DNA from: Alisma plantago-aquatica
Taxonomy: Eukaryota; Streptophyta; Magnoliopsida; Alismatales; Alismataceae
DNA: 64,000 nt
Direction: 5' to 3'
Assembly (NCBI GenBank): GCA_963693085.1
Contig: OY856413.1
Coordinates: forward strand, 541,522,379-541,586,378
Shown: positions 22,442-34,833 of the stretch, piece by piece
Position numbering within the stretch: the first letter of the stretch is position 1
How the letters are laid out: every line of letters begins with the position of its first letter
Made by a program: the position numbers and the translations under genes
Notes under the pieces: model-generated
What the model saw: only the letters and a program-made list of their open reading frames with translations
Told to the model about the DNA's origin: nothing
Databases searched by the model: none

Positions 22442-25429
22442 CTTGAAACGACCGACACCAAACTGACAATTAAATTAAACGAATGCAGAAGCGATTAGCA
22501 GCGGAATTATCAAAAATCACTAAAAATTTAAAACTTTTGTAAAGAGATCTTCGAAAGATAAAACTCTTTCATAAACAACATGATAGGTCATTTACAAACT
22601 GATCCATTGATACATCTCTGTAATAAACACATCTCAAGCATTACAACAAAACCCACCTTGTTAACTGTACAAGGTAAGATACAAAATCTCAAGGCATCAT
22701 GCCAAAATCCTCAGACCTACTGACTCCTAGGACCTGAGAGTACAGAGACAACATAAGACATGCTATCTATAAGACTAGACAGTCAGTATCTCCACTTGAG
22801 ATTCACTGCTGCCCCTAATGTTTTTGTTGTTGTTGTTGCTCATTCTTAAATGGATTCCTTCGTCCTTGGCGTCTTCCTAAAAAGTAGAAACCTACGGGAG
22901 TGAGACAATTTGAATAATTGTCCCAGCGAGAGTTATAACTCTCCACCAGAAGCTTTGTTATAACATTTAAGAAACAACATAAGCAAAGTAACTTAAATCA
23001 TTCAACAGCAGGTTTGATAATAAGTAAAGTAACTTTTACTTAAGCAATCATTTCTTTAAAGCATATAAAGAACATGTACACTAAATATTTCGAATGGATC
23101 ATTAATGTAAACAATGTAACACCAATCATTGTTTTTTTTAGTTCAACCTAAGAAGATATGCTACGCGGTTGATTATGTTTTACAAACATTATTATGCCCT
23201 GCGGAGATGAGGTATACCGCTCATACTCCAACCGACCATTTATAAAAATCGCGTCGGTACCATACATAGGTCATCAAAAGAGCCGGATTCTTATGACCTC
23301 ATCTTCCTCAGTCAGTAATAGGATTTACTTGTAGGACATCTTGTGTCTCTGCTGTAGTAGCTATCCAGGGTATTCTGGAAACTTCGCTATAGAGTTGCAG
23401 TGGAGTTGTGAACTCTCATCATCATCGAAAGATTTCTTGTTTATCTCTCATCGATGCGGTATTAGTAATTTCTTCGGGAGATTTGTGGTACATCACTTGG
23501 TATGAATATATAGTGAAGGGTTGAAAGATTAAAGTACATCTACATCAATTCCTACACTAGGACGTAAGGATATTCGCTTCCATATACCCCCATATACTCA
23601 AAACTATATGCTCCAGGAGTTCCCTTAGGAAAACCTGTTTCACCATCATTTGGTCTTTGACAATGATGGATCTATGGTCAGGGCTCTACATGATATGATT
23701 ATACTTGATTAGTTAGGTACATTCTATTATTCTTTTATCATCAAGCATGTTTCCAAGCATTAATCATTAGAACAAAAGCTATAAAAGTAGAATACTAAAT
23801 GTATCAAGTCTAACTCACATCAATTATCAATTGGATATCATTTCTTAACCATTTCATTACTATGATTCAAGAATAGGGTATTCAAACCCTTAATTCATCA
23901 TAAGTCATCTTATTAGCATGGCCTTGATGTTACTCATGGCTCTCACAGCCTATCAATCTTATATGATGTCACTTAACTAGGCAACATGGTATATCACTAT
24001 TCACAAAGCTAATAACATGCTTCCAATGAATATGATATCATAACCTTTACCTGGATATAATCATCCTTTTATAAGAACCTGCATGGTTAATTCAATTGAC
24101 AACAATAAACATTTCATTTCCAGATCAGCAATTTATAAAGCAGAATTAACCTTTCAATTCAGGAATAGTACCTTCATGCTTACACTAAGGCTAGGTTCCC
24201 TTATTTACATCAATTAGGGTTATTCAATCCCTTTCTTTATGATTAGGAATAATGATTCCTCATCTCATACTTTAATCATGAAGATTCATGCTTGAAAGCA
24301 TAAGTAGAGTTAGGGTTTACCCCACTCAATTAAGGTTATTGAATCCCTTTGTCTTATAAGGAATAAGAATTCTTATATTGTAATTAGTTCACAGGGTTTC
24401 ATACTTGAAAGCATAACCCAGGACTAGGGTTAACATGCCCCATCCTTCATTAGTTAGGGTTTGTATTCTTTTACTTCAACATAGAGTTATAGAACCTCTT
24501 AGCTCTCGAGGCATAAAGATTTCTCATATTACAACTTGTAATTAGGGTTTCATACTCAAAGGCATAACCCTAAATTACTCCATTTATCAGATCACCCTAA
24601 ATTAGGGTTTACTATTCACGTTACATGTTATTACCCTAGAATTAGGGTTAATTTTCACTTCATAGTGAATTAAGCTCATAGCATCATTATATATGAAAAT
24701 TATCATCATTGATGCCCTCAAATTAGGTTAAGATTCATTAATCATTATAATTAGGATTTCCATGATCTTACCTTGATGGATCATACCCTAATCATGTACA
24801 TTCTTACATATTGAAAGTATGTTACTTGATTCTCATTCATATTAGGAGCTTTCTCTCTCTTCTTACTACTAGATGATGTTTAAATCACTCTAGGTTAGAT
24901 TAGGTCAAGTCATCTTTGATTAACATAGATTAAGTCAACCCATTATAATCATTAGGGTTTGCTTGATCAAGGGTTGTTATCTACTTGAACCCTTCAAGGG
25001 TACCTTGGTAATCTTCTTTAATAATCATAACATGGGTCAATCTACTAATCACTTAACCCCTTAATGTCTTTAGGTATCATTAGGGTTTAGATTAAACAAC
25101 CATTGAACCATCTAAGCCTTCAAGGCATTAAGCATAAAATGATTTAGGAACATGGTTATTCAAACCCTCAGATTATCATAAAACTTGATACCAAGTGACA
25201 TATAAGCATCAAGTCATATAACAACATGACCTTGATTGAAGCAGTGTATATACTTTTCACATATCATTATTCTAAAAGCTTATAATTGTTTTCAAGGAAT
25301 ATGACATCATAACTCTTACCTGGCTATGATCACCTCATAATATCAACATGTATGACTTATACAAATAAGGACATGCATATATAACAATGTCAACACAATA
25401 CCAAAACTTTTCAATTTCTTTATAGGACA

Positions 25430-25550
25430 CCACGGCCGTGCCACCTTGCACGGTCATGCAAAGTAAGGCTACCATGGCCATGCTCCCTTGCACGGTCGTG
25501 CAAGTTAAGGCTACCACGGTCGTGCTCCCTTACACGGTCGTGCTACATAA
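25430..25550. repeat. CACGGTCGTG repeat cluster in right LTR
   Basis: Sister of 16975-17095. Here one copy has become CATGGCCATGC by C-to-T and G-to-A changes. Confidence 0.85.
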
Positions 25551-26119
25551 GATCATTACATGATTCATATTTATATATATATATATAAATATATGTATTC
25601 TAATCTTTCATTCTTATAACTTGATTAGGTCACATCAACCCTTCAATCAAGTACATGCTACTATGGTTAACATAGTGTATCAAGCTATTAATCCTATAAA
25701 CAATTAAGAATTCTCCCTTTAATTGGTTCTAATCACTTAGGTATTATTAGGGTTTCAACCTTCATACCTTCATTGATTATCATTACTAATCATCATTGGA
25801 TCAATAGAACATTCATCATCTTAATTCCCAAAGATTTAATTGGACCTCCATTACATAAGGTATCCAATTGAATTAGGGTTTCCAATGTTGATTACTTCAA
25901 TCATTGAATTCATGGAACCAAACATAAATTGGACCTATACTCATACCTCAATTGAGTTTAATAGGTCAACTGATTTGACCCTTAAATAACCCTCAAACAT
26001 TCATCAATTAGGGTTTGATTCAATTGAATTAGGGTTTGGAATCGATGATCTTTCAATACTAATCAATGTAAGACTAGTTACTTTGAAACCATAGAACAAT
26101 CATCCAAATTGGGTATGAC

Positions 26120-27500
26120 CTGACCCCAAACGGTCTTGAGGTCGTTTGGATGACCTCCAAACGGTCTTGAGACCGTTTTCCCATCATATCACTCAAATCC
26201 AAGCCATCCAATTAAGGTTTGGATCATTGGAGTGATCACCAAATCAGCATTGCATTGTATATCAACTTGGTACCTTTAGACCTTTAAACACCTAACCATA
26301 CTCAACCCTAGACCTCCAAACGGTCTTGGGTGACCACCAAACGGTCTTGAGACCGTTTGGATGATCTCCAAACGGTCTTGAGACCGTTTGGCCCATCCAT
26401 CCTTTGGATTCTAGTGAACAATCATCAAGGATTGGTCTATCGAGTTGATCAACAATTCAGCACTTAATTGCAATATGATTGGTACCTTTGGACCTTCAAT
26501 TGATCAACTATACTTGACCCCAGACCTCCAAACGGTCTTGGGGTGACCCCCAAACGGTATTGAGACCGTTTGGGTGATCCCCAAACGGTCTTGAGACCGT
26601 TTGGGCCAATCAACCCCAAACAATCAACTCAATTCAATGCAAATCCAACACTTAGTCGATTAGGGTTAACACCATATCTTTTGTCCTTCAAACACTTAAC
26701 CATATCCAAACCTAGACCTCCAAACGGTCTTGGGTGACCTCCAAACGGTCTTGAGACCGTTTGGGTGATCCCCAAATGGTCTTGAGACCGTTTGGGCAAG
26801 AAAACCCAAAAAGTCATATCAATCAAGTTGAACGTCAGCACTTAATCCAATTAGGGTTTACATAATTGATTAGCCTTCAACTCACGATTCCTTTAGATTT
26901 AATCCCTCAAATTTGGAGGGTTATTAACCAACATAATTATGCACAGGAATACCAAACGTTCAATGCTTTTTCAATGCCCTCAAACGGTCTTGAGACCGTT
27001 TTCCCAAAAAGTTCAATTAATCATGTTGGAAAATCAGCACTTAATTCAATTCAATTACCTAATTGTTTAACCTTTAACTCATGATTCCTTGGGATTTAAC
27101 CTATAAAATTTGGTAGGTCATTATACCACATCATTAGGAACAGTAATCCCAATCGGTCAATGCTTGGTCAACGCACTCAAACGGTCTTGAGACCGTTTGC
27201 CCAAAACGTTCAAGTTAATCAGACTGAAAATCAGCATTTAATTCAATTCGATTTGCCTAATTGATTGGCCTTCAACCTACGATTTCTTTGAAGTTAACCC
27301 CTCAACTTTTGTGAGTCATTAGCCTACATAAATATGAACAGAAATCCCAAACGGTAAACACTTGGTCAATGCACTCAAACGGTCTTGGAGACCGTTTTCT
27401 CCAACCGACCTTGTGAAACCATTTTCCTTCAAACGATTTTGCAAACTGTTTGCCCCAAACCGTTTGGCCAAAGGGGGGGGGGAACAAGACCATTTGATAA
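26120..27500. repeat. Cluster of 22-nt palindromes in right LTR
   Basis: Same array as 17695-19080 with the same spacing. It ends at a G-run (27475-27482) that is interrupted in the sister LTR. Confidence 0.9.
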
Positions 27501-28688
27501 AGTAACATTGGTAATCACGCCCATCTTCTTCTACTTCCAGATCAAGGTCTGTTCTTCATGGTTTTAGTTGCAAGAAAGCAAGGAAGAGTGGGAAAGAAGA
27601 AGAACTAAGTACTAATTGCAAGAACAAAGATATGCATAAGAAAGCAAAAGGTTTAGAGTTATAAAACCCACCTTAGAACCAGCTCTAGAGCTCCAAGCTT
27701 CGAAGCTTCAAGCCTTTAATGGTTTCTTGATCTCCACAGGTCGGCCAAGGGTGTTTCTCCAAGGAAAGGTTGGGAAAAGATGGCTAGAAAGAGGAAACAA
27801 GTAAGGAAGACCATAAAACCAACCTTGCACCATGAATTCCTCCATGAATCCGAGCAAGAAGATGACCAAAGCTTACCTAGAACTCCTTATCCGTCCTACT
27901 CTGCTCCAGATCTCTGTCCTAAGTCGGTCTAAGCAAGGGGATAAGAAGGGAAGTGAAGGAAACGATCCTTGCTAAGTGAGAAAAGGTGTATATATACTTT
28001 GGGTGAAATTCCAACATAAGGACAACTTGTTTCTCCATTTCTCATCTAGGTCCTTCCCTTCTGATAAGCCATGTTTCTCCCTTCTATACTTAAGAAAAAC
28101 TCATCTTAAACCCAAGGTCTAAAGGTGAAGAAAGCCAACCTTTTACTAAGTTGCACATATAGAAGGGTTATTAGGCTTATAACTTGGTTATTTAGTTACA
28201 AGGGTTATCCTTCTTATTTGTTTATTCAAATGAAGCGCCCCCTTTATCATTTTTACTCTAATTGATGCCAAGAGTCATAAAATATATTCTAGAAGGTATA
28301 TTTTACATGTTGCTCCCCATGTTTTGGGTAAATTGCACTTTATACCAAAACTAGGGTTTAAAACACAAGGATGGCTCCACAAGCTACCTTTTGGTGCCCA
28401 AGCTTGGAGAATCCATAATACTTCATCAAATTCATTCTTATGATGTATTATCATCAGAGGAACATCTAAACATGTGCAGTTTGCAAGTTAACCCCTTTAA
28501 TTGGGTAATTTTCACATAAGTCCACTTTTAACAAAACAATATTACAATATTGTTTAAAAGGATAGAAAGGGAAATATATATTCCTCAGGAGCTTTAATTA
28601 CATTATCAACAGATAACCACAAGCATTTAATCACATGATTAAGAAAAACACCTGGGGTTAGTTCATAACCCAGGTCAGGGATGTTACA

Positions 28689-28693
28689 ATGAC
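28689..28693. repeat. LARD-1 target-site duplication, right copy (ATGAC)
   Basis: Follows the LTR CA at 28688 and matches 13983-13987. Confidence 0.9.
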
Positions 28694-29560
28694 ATGGGTC
28701 ATGGATCCTCACAAATTCATTGTGAGGGACATATTGTGAGAGGACGTTGTCATGATATGGGTCATGACTCCTCTCAAATGTATTTATATGGACTTGTTAT
28801 GAGAGGAAATTGTCATGATATGGCATGTGGCTCCTCCCAAATCCATTCCCAGTGACTTGTTGGGAGAGGACATTGTCATGACATCCCCTCGAATGAATTT
28901 TCAAATACTTGATGTGAAAGGACATGATCATGATATGAGTCATGTCTCCTCAAAAAATTATGTTTAGGGACAACACTGTCATGATATTGGTCATAGATCC
29001 TCCCAAATACACTTCCAGCCACATTCTATGAGAGGACATTGTCATGATATGGGAAGTAGATCCTCTCAAATGTATTTTCAGGTACTTGTTGTGAGAGGAC
29101 ACCATCATGATATGAACATGTCTCCTCACAAAATCATTTTAGGGACATGCTATGAGAGGAAACTATCATGATATTGGTTGTGGATCCTCCCAAGTGTATT
29201 TTTAGGGACTTTATATGAGAGGACATTGTCATGATATGGGCCCTAGCTCCTCACACATTCATTTTCAAGTACATGTTGTGATAGGACATTGTCATGATAT
29301 GGGTCGGGGTTCCTCCTAAATGTATTTTTAGGGACTTGTTGTGAGAGGACACTATCATTATATGGGACATGTCACCTCAATAATGCATTTGTAGTTACTT
29401 GTTGTGAGAGGAAATTTTATGATATGGGCCATGGATCCTCATAAATGTATTTCCAAAGTGTTATTGTGAGAGGACACTCTCATGATATGGGTCATTGGCT
29501 TCTCACAAATACATTTTGAAGGATTTGTTGTGAGAAGACGTTGTCATGAATGATATGGAC
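28689..29560. repeat. 63-bp minisatellite, block after LARD-1
   Basis: The interrupted unit continues here in register: the left flank ends CATCATAATGAC and the right resumes ATGACATGGGTCATGG. About 13 degenerate units follow. Confidence 0.9.
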
Positions 29561-29564
29561 TATG

Positions 29565-29880
29565 GAGAGTGCATCAAGTTAGTCAAATTAGAGTTGCAAG
29601 CCCTACAAGTGAGTGCTACAAGCCTAGCTAGTAAGAGTTACAAGCCCCACAAGTAAGGCAGCAACACCCACAAGTGAGTGTTGCAAGACCTGCAAGAGAA
29701 TGCAATAAGCACCCCATGTGAGAGATGCAAGCTCAACAAACAAGAGCAACAAGGCTAGCTAGTGAGTATTTCAAGCACTTAAGAAGGTATTGCAAGAACC
29801 GCAAGCCCAATAATCTAGCATTACACTTCCTACAAGAGAGTGTTGCAGCCCAACAAGCGAGTATCTCATTTGACATTATG
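29565..29880. repeat. 21-23-bp repeat array
   Basis: Degenerate units of the type GAGTGTTGCAAGCCCAACAA, about 14 copies of 20-23 bp. A plus-strand ORF of 79 codons (29725-29964) crosses the array and is probably a by-product. Confidence 0.8.
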
Positions 29881-30084
29881 GTTACTTTTTCATTATCATC
29901 ATCATCACCATCATCATCTTCTTCCTTTAGATGTATATGTGTATATATATGTCAAGTTTTGTAATCGGTAAGCTGATTGTCACAAGGTCACAAGCATGTG
30001 CTGAAATTGGCACAAGTACCAAAATCTTGTGTTGCAAGTACCAGAAGTGGACAGTATCATGATATGCCACTTAGAGTCATTCTA

Positions 30085-30275
30085 AGTCATCGTGAGAGTC
30101 GTTCATAAAGGGGTATTGGCATGATTATTATCCATAAACCCGTGGGCATCTCCTTTTTTATCATTATAAGGCAATGGCCCTTTTTCTTGCAAAATAGATT
30201 TCTCTTAACTTTAGCTTGTATAGACCACCTACCTCCAGCAGCAACTGTGGCAAACAGGCAATGACTATTACGAGC
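30085..30275. repeat. Higher-order module, copy 3 (partial)
   Basis: It shares the order ATTGGCATG, CATCTC, TCATTATAAGG, TGTATAGACCACC, CCTCCAGCAGCAACT with 8740-9110 and 9429-9780, but is shorter. 63-bp units resume after it. Confidence 0.7.
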
Positions 30276-30665
30276 CCCAACTCCTCATAAATGTATTTTG
30301 GGGGACTTGTATGAGGATATTCTCATTATATGGGCTACAACTCCTCATAAATGCATTTTCAAGAACTTGCTATGAGAGGACAATATCATGATATGTACCC
30401 TTGCTCCTCACAAATGACTTTTAAGGGACTTTTCGTGAGAGGAGATTTTCATGACAAGGGCTTTGACTACTCATAAATGCATTTTCAAGAAGTTGCGGTG
30501 AGAGGATAATATCATGATATGTGCCCCTACTCACAAACGTCTGTTAAGGGACTTATCGTGAGAGAAAACTATGACGATGTGGGCCATGGATCCTCCCAAA
30601 TATATTTTTGGAGACTGTTATAAGAGGACACTCTCATGACATCAATCATGATTCTTTTCAAATAT
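30275..30665. repeat. 63-bp minisatellite, block after module copy 3
   Basis: About six degenerate units with CTCCTCACAAATG and AGAGGACAATATCATGATATG. Confidence 0.8.
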
Positions 30666-31359
30666 ATCTGAAGTGCTCCTCTGGTCTCACCACAGGATGC
30701 ATGTTATAGTTATCCTCCTAGTAGCAACAAAAGGACTCCTACCTCTAGAGCAGTCCACACGAACAATCTAGAACTCTTGTAGTTCAATAAGAATAGATAT
30801 GAAGGAGTTGTCCCTCTCATTGGTATACTAGTCATGAACTTACTCTCCCACAACAACAACTCTTAGCTTGTCCTAAACACTTTAGTAATCAATCCAATCA
30901 TCATTCAAGATAAACTTCTCTTCTACATGAGTTCTTTTGTGTGTGACCCTGTAGGTCCCATATCACATTGTCAATTAATGTCCATAACTATCTTATGACA
31001 TTACAAGCAAGGAACGGTGCCTAGCCGCACATCGGTGCAAATCCCATTTCTATCACTCACAATCTATCCCCATGTGTCAAAGTCACCCAATCATCACCTT
31101 TATAACAACCCATGGTTGAGGATTGCATTTGAGGATGTTAAAGCGTATCCAACGACATGTGATGAGTGTGGTGATTTTAGATCTAAGAATCACAATCGCC
31201 ACTTTCTCTATGAGAGATGATTATCACCACCAAATATGGTTTCCATGTGTCACTCTCAACCAACCCACACTATAGTCTTATGTGTTACTGGTATCTATCT
31301 ACCTTCCATAGTAACAACTGACTAGGGATATAATAAGAATGTACATATTCTTATCATTA
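30666..31359. other. CACTA internal sequence, no gene recognised
   Basis: Non-repetitive at this scale. A 67-codon plus-strand ORF (31017-31220) has no recognisable domain. Confidence 0.5.
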
Positions 31360-31528
31360 ATGGACTTGTTGTGAGAGGACGTTGTCAATATATGAGACTT
31401 GACACCTCCAAAATGTATTTTTAAGGACTCGCTGTGAGATGACATTGTCATCATATGTGCCATGGCAACTCCCAAATTTATTTTCAAGGACTTGGCGTGA
31501 GAGGACATTGTCATGATATGAGCCCAAA
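31360..31528. repeat. 63-bp minisatellite, last block
   Basis: Three degenerate units, ending where a CA run begins. Confidence 0.8.
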
Positions 31529-31531
31529 CTT

Positions 31532-31589
<58 letters not shown>

Positions 31590-31592
31590 TAT
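31529..31592. repeat. (CA)n(TA)n microsatellite
   Basis: CACACA repeats pass into ATATAT and ATACATAT. Sequence from 31593 to 31969 shows no gene or recognisable repeat. Confidence 0.9.
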
Positions 31593-31969
31593 ACACATAC
31601 ATATGTATGTACTAGATTTTTGGAATATGATCTTCCATCACCCATCTAGTGAGAGTCATGGTCGATCATTCTATGTGATAATGACTCTAAGACTAGAAGT
31701 ACTTCCTCGATATACTTAGATATGCAGACTCTAACTAATCTAGATAATTTGCCACCTTAAATCTAGCATGTTTCATGATGTTTGATTCTCGTTGAGCCAC
31801 TTGCTTTAACAACATTGTGTTTCACATGTAATTATCCTAGTCCAACCTTTTAAATAATACGATCACTAAAAAATATATCATAATATGAACAAGTGAAAGA
31901 ATATTATTGAGACTGTCTTTGATATAATAATTGAACTTCTATATTATAACTATAATAAGACAAAAGAAG

Positions 31970-31974
31970 AAAGT
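31970..31974. repeat. LARD-2 target-site duplication, left copy (AAAGT)
   Basis: AAAGT directly precedes the LTR start TGTGACAAAG and recurs at 39931-39935. Confidence 0.75.
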
Positions 31975-34819
31975 TGTGACAAAGTGGATTTTAGCAAAAT
32001 AATGAGATAATTACTCTTTTGACCTCATTATATTCTCTCATGGTCTCAAATAATTTTTCTTGGCTTCATAATCAATATTGAGACTCAAATCCAAGATATG
32101 GTGACCAATGTGGATTTTATACACATTATAACACCTCAAATTCAATTCAATCATCACTTTGTTCAAAGAATCAATTTGATACATCAAAGTTCATATTTTG
32201 GTTATTAAACTTTTTGTAAAGGTACTCCACGTTTTTATGAAGATGTGGTCCAAATTTGAGAACAATTGGACATTCCTACGATTTTCTATGAATTCTTGAA
32301 GTTTAGGTGTTGAAAACCCTTCATTTGCCATTTTTAATTGATTTTTTCCACATCAGCTATCCAGGGCAAAGCATCGGGGGTGCTTTTGGCCCTTGGATCT
32401 GCCTCTCACGCATCCAGGCCAGATCTGATGGTCGTTGTATCATCTTCAACCTCCCGCTGATTGCGGGGAGGTATTAATGCTACCAAAACCAACAATTTAG
32501 CGATCTTGCCTCGATTTGAAAATCTGAGCGGACAAAAACACCCGCCTCATGATTTCAAACAGATCTAGCCCTACTTTGACTGGGTTTCTCGCCTTTTTGT
32601 GCCGCCAAAATGACCCCCTCGCCTCCCATTCTCATCCTTGCGGCCATGGTTGCTGCTCTGGGTCATCTACCCTAAAATCCTAGCCCTGAGGCTATAAAAA
32701 GGATCCCAATGACTCGCAGATACCTCACCTTGCTCAAGAAATCCCCATTGCTTGTTGTTTAATCCCCGAGCACCCCTTATCTTCCCTAACTTCACCTCAT
32801 GCTGCCATGGCGCCACCTCTGCATAGGACCTCTAGGTGTCTGCTTTCCTCACCATATCGCCTCAATCTGTCGCCGCCATCCAACTCGTGAAGCCTCGGCG
32901 ATCAGATACGGCATGATTGCGGCCTCCATCAGCTCTCCTGTCCCTAACTCCCCTCCACACTGACGAACCTGCTCCTCCTCATTTCTAGGCTCGCGAGGAC
33001 CTGCACGAGGAAGAGAGGATCCCGGACCGGCTGGTCCAGGAAGGAGAGCCCCAGTCCAATCGCTAGTTGAACTAAGGTCTGAAACGAGAAATCAAGTGTG
33101 AACCGGCCAATCAAAGGCCTGAACCAAATCCCAAACCAAGTGAGCCACCCCGCCTTTATGGCTCCATCTTGGCCATTCCCGGCGCATCTGACGGCCATCC
33201 CTTTTTCAATATAAGGTATTTTACCTCCCTCTCTACTCGAAAATCAATAAATCATCTTGATCTTGCTTAAATCATATCTAATGCATCTGAACTCCAAAAA
33301 TTACAAATAAGTAGTCGATATTGATCAGAAAAATGTAGTGCATCGTTTAAAAATACTTTTGAGACCAGATTCCAAATGTTGTTTGTTGATATCCCTATAT
33401 TTGATCTCTTACTTATTTCATTTATTAAATGGCTCAATAATGATGTTAATTCTTGGAAAACCTAACATCTGACTCTAATGATTACCTTGAAATACAAATC
33501 TAGATCCAATCTAGTTGACTCTTGAAAACGAATCATTAGTGATCTTGATCTATTTTGATTCAATCTTAATTATAATGGATAATGAGTAAATCTTGATATT
33601 GATCTTAATCTTGCAAAACCCTTTATATAGTTTTGACCCAGCAATCTGATCTTGAATACAAATGACGTTAGAACAACATGATGATCTAAAGATTTGATGA
33701 TGACTTGGATAGTGATCATAAATTAGGGTTAACACATATAATCCTAGAAAACCTAGGTAAGTCATTCACACTCAAATATATTGTACACTTGAATAATGTT
33801 AGACATATTGAAATATTATGGATCATAAGTGGATGACCTAACCCTAAGGTTGACCTAGGAAAGTGTAACCCTAATCTCGAATATTAAACATGATATCCAA
33901 ATATCTTGATCTTAACCCTTGATCCTATCTTGATGATTTAGGATCTGACTCGAAGGGTCTACCTATTATTTGTTGATTATACTCGAAATCCTCAGTGAAA
34001 GGTACGCTATTATATAACTCCTCTTTGATTGTATTGAAGATACTTTTATGTATCTCTTGATTGTATACTTGGCTATTTATTTGGATGAGCTACTGCTCCC
34101 TATGATTAGTCTTCTGTTTTTCTATATTATATTTTGAAAAACATGAAAAATAAATTGCATGCCCATTATGACTGCCCGTATTTTGATAATGATGATGATA
34201 TTGATAATGTTGATAATGTTGATATTGAGTACAACAACCCCCTCATTGGAGGTGGGACTTGTACATTGGCCTCCTATGTTCCTATGGTGAACAGGAGCCC
34301 AGTGACTTACCCCATCGCGTTGGGGCGATAAAGTCACACAAAAAATATATAAGCATGCTTCTCGAATTACAGCATAATGGGAACTCGTAATAAAATTCAA
34401 ATCGTTGTATAACAACCTTTTTGTCGAATGATATTGAATGTTTGGAAATCATTTGTTATACTTTGAAATATAAGTCCTGCCAAGTATACTTATTTTCTTA
34501 TAAATTGTTTTGCTTATTTTTTATAGTGTACTGTGCAATTGCATGATTGTGTCTTGATTTTCTTGATTTTAGGCAATATAAATGGAAAACTGAATAAGAT
34601 CGCTTCCGCACTCATACACTCTGATGACAAAGATAAATCGGGTATATCTCCATATTGGGTTAGTTTGTTCTTTATTTATCCAGTTTTTGAGTTATTTATT
34701 TCTTATTGTATATGCCAGTGTGATTGATCTTATGGGGCCACTCAGGGACGGGCGCTTCAATCCTTTTTCTACTGTCTAGGCAGTAGCATTGGGATTGGGG
34801 TAAGAACGGTTCCGTGAAA
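31975..34819 (+). repeat. LARD-2 5' LTR
   Basis: About 2,845 bp. It includes a GC-rich block (32380-33200) after the TATA box and a repetitive GATAATGTTGATAT stretch near 34190-34230. The short ORFs in it are not kept open in the sister LTR in a way that suggests coding. Confidence 0.9.
32692..32701 (+). promoter_or_regulatory. Probable LTR TATA box (5' LTR)
   Basis: CTATAAAAAG, followed by the GC-richer block expected of a transcribed leader. The same box is kept in the other LTR at 37654-37663. Confidence 0.6.
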
Positions 34820-34821
34820 GT

Positions 34822-34833
34822 TGGTATCAGAGC
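34822..34833 (+). other. LARD-2 primer-binding site (initiator Met tRNA)
   Basis: TGGTATCAGAGC, two bases after the LTR edge. Confidence 0.95.

Larger units (their letters stand above)
13988..28688 (-). mobile_element. LARD-1: non-autonomous LTR retrotransposon with 6.2-kb LTRs
   Basis: A complete insertion of 14,701 bp. The two direct repeats start TGAAACGACCGACACC and end GGGATGTTACA on the plus strand. Flanks carry the 5-bp duplication ATGAC. An initiator-Met primer-binding site in minus orientation sits beside the right LTR, so transcription runs right to left. The internal part is only 2,181 bp and encodes a Gag-tail ORF with two zinc knuckles, interrupted by one stop; no protease, reverse transcriptase, RNase H or integrase is seen. 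LTRs make up about 85 percent of the element. Structure fits the LARD/TR-GAG class, mobilised in trans by a Ty3/gypsy partner (inference from the PBS and the 3' tail motif). Confidence 0.92.
22444..28688 (-). repeat. LARD-1 5' LTR (right copy)
   Basis: 6,245 bp, TG to CA, near-identical to 13988-20262. Small indels (a shorter AT run near 25575, a few-base gap near 25840) explain the 30-bp length difference. Confidence 0.95.
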
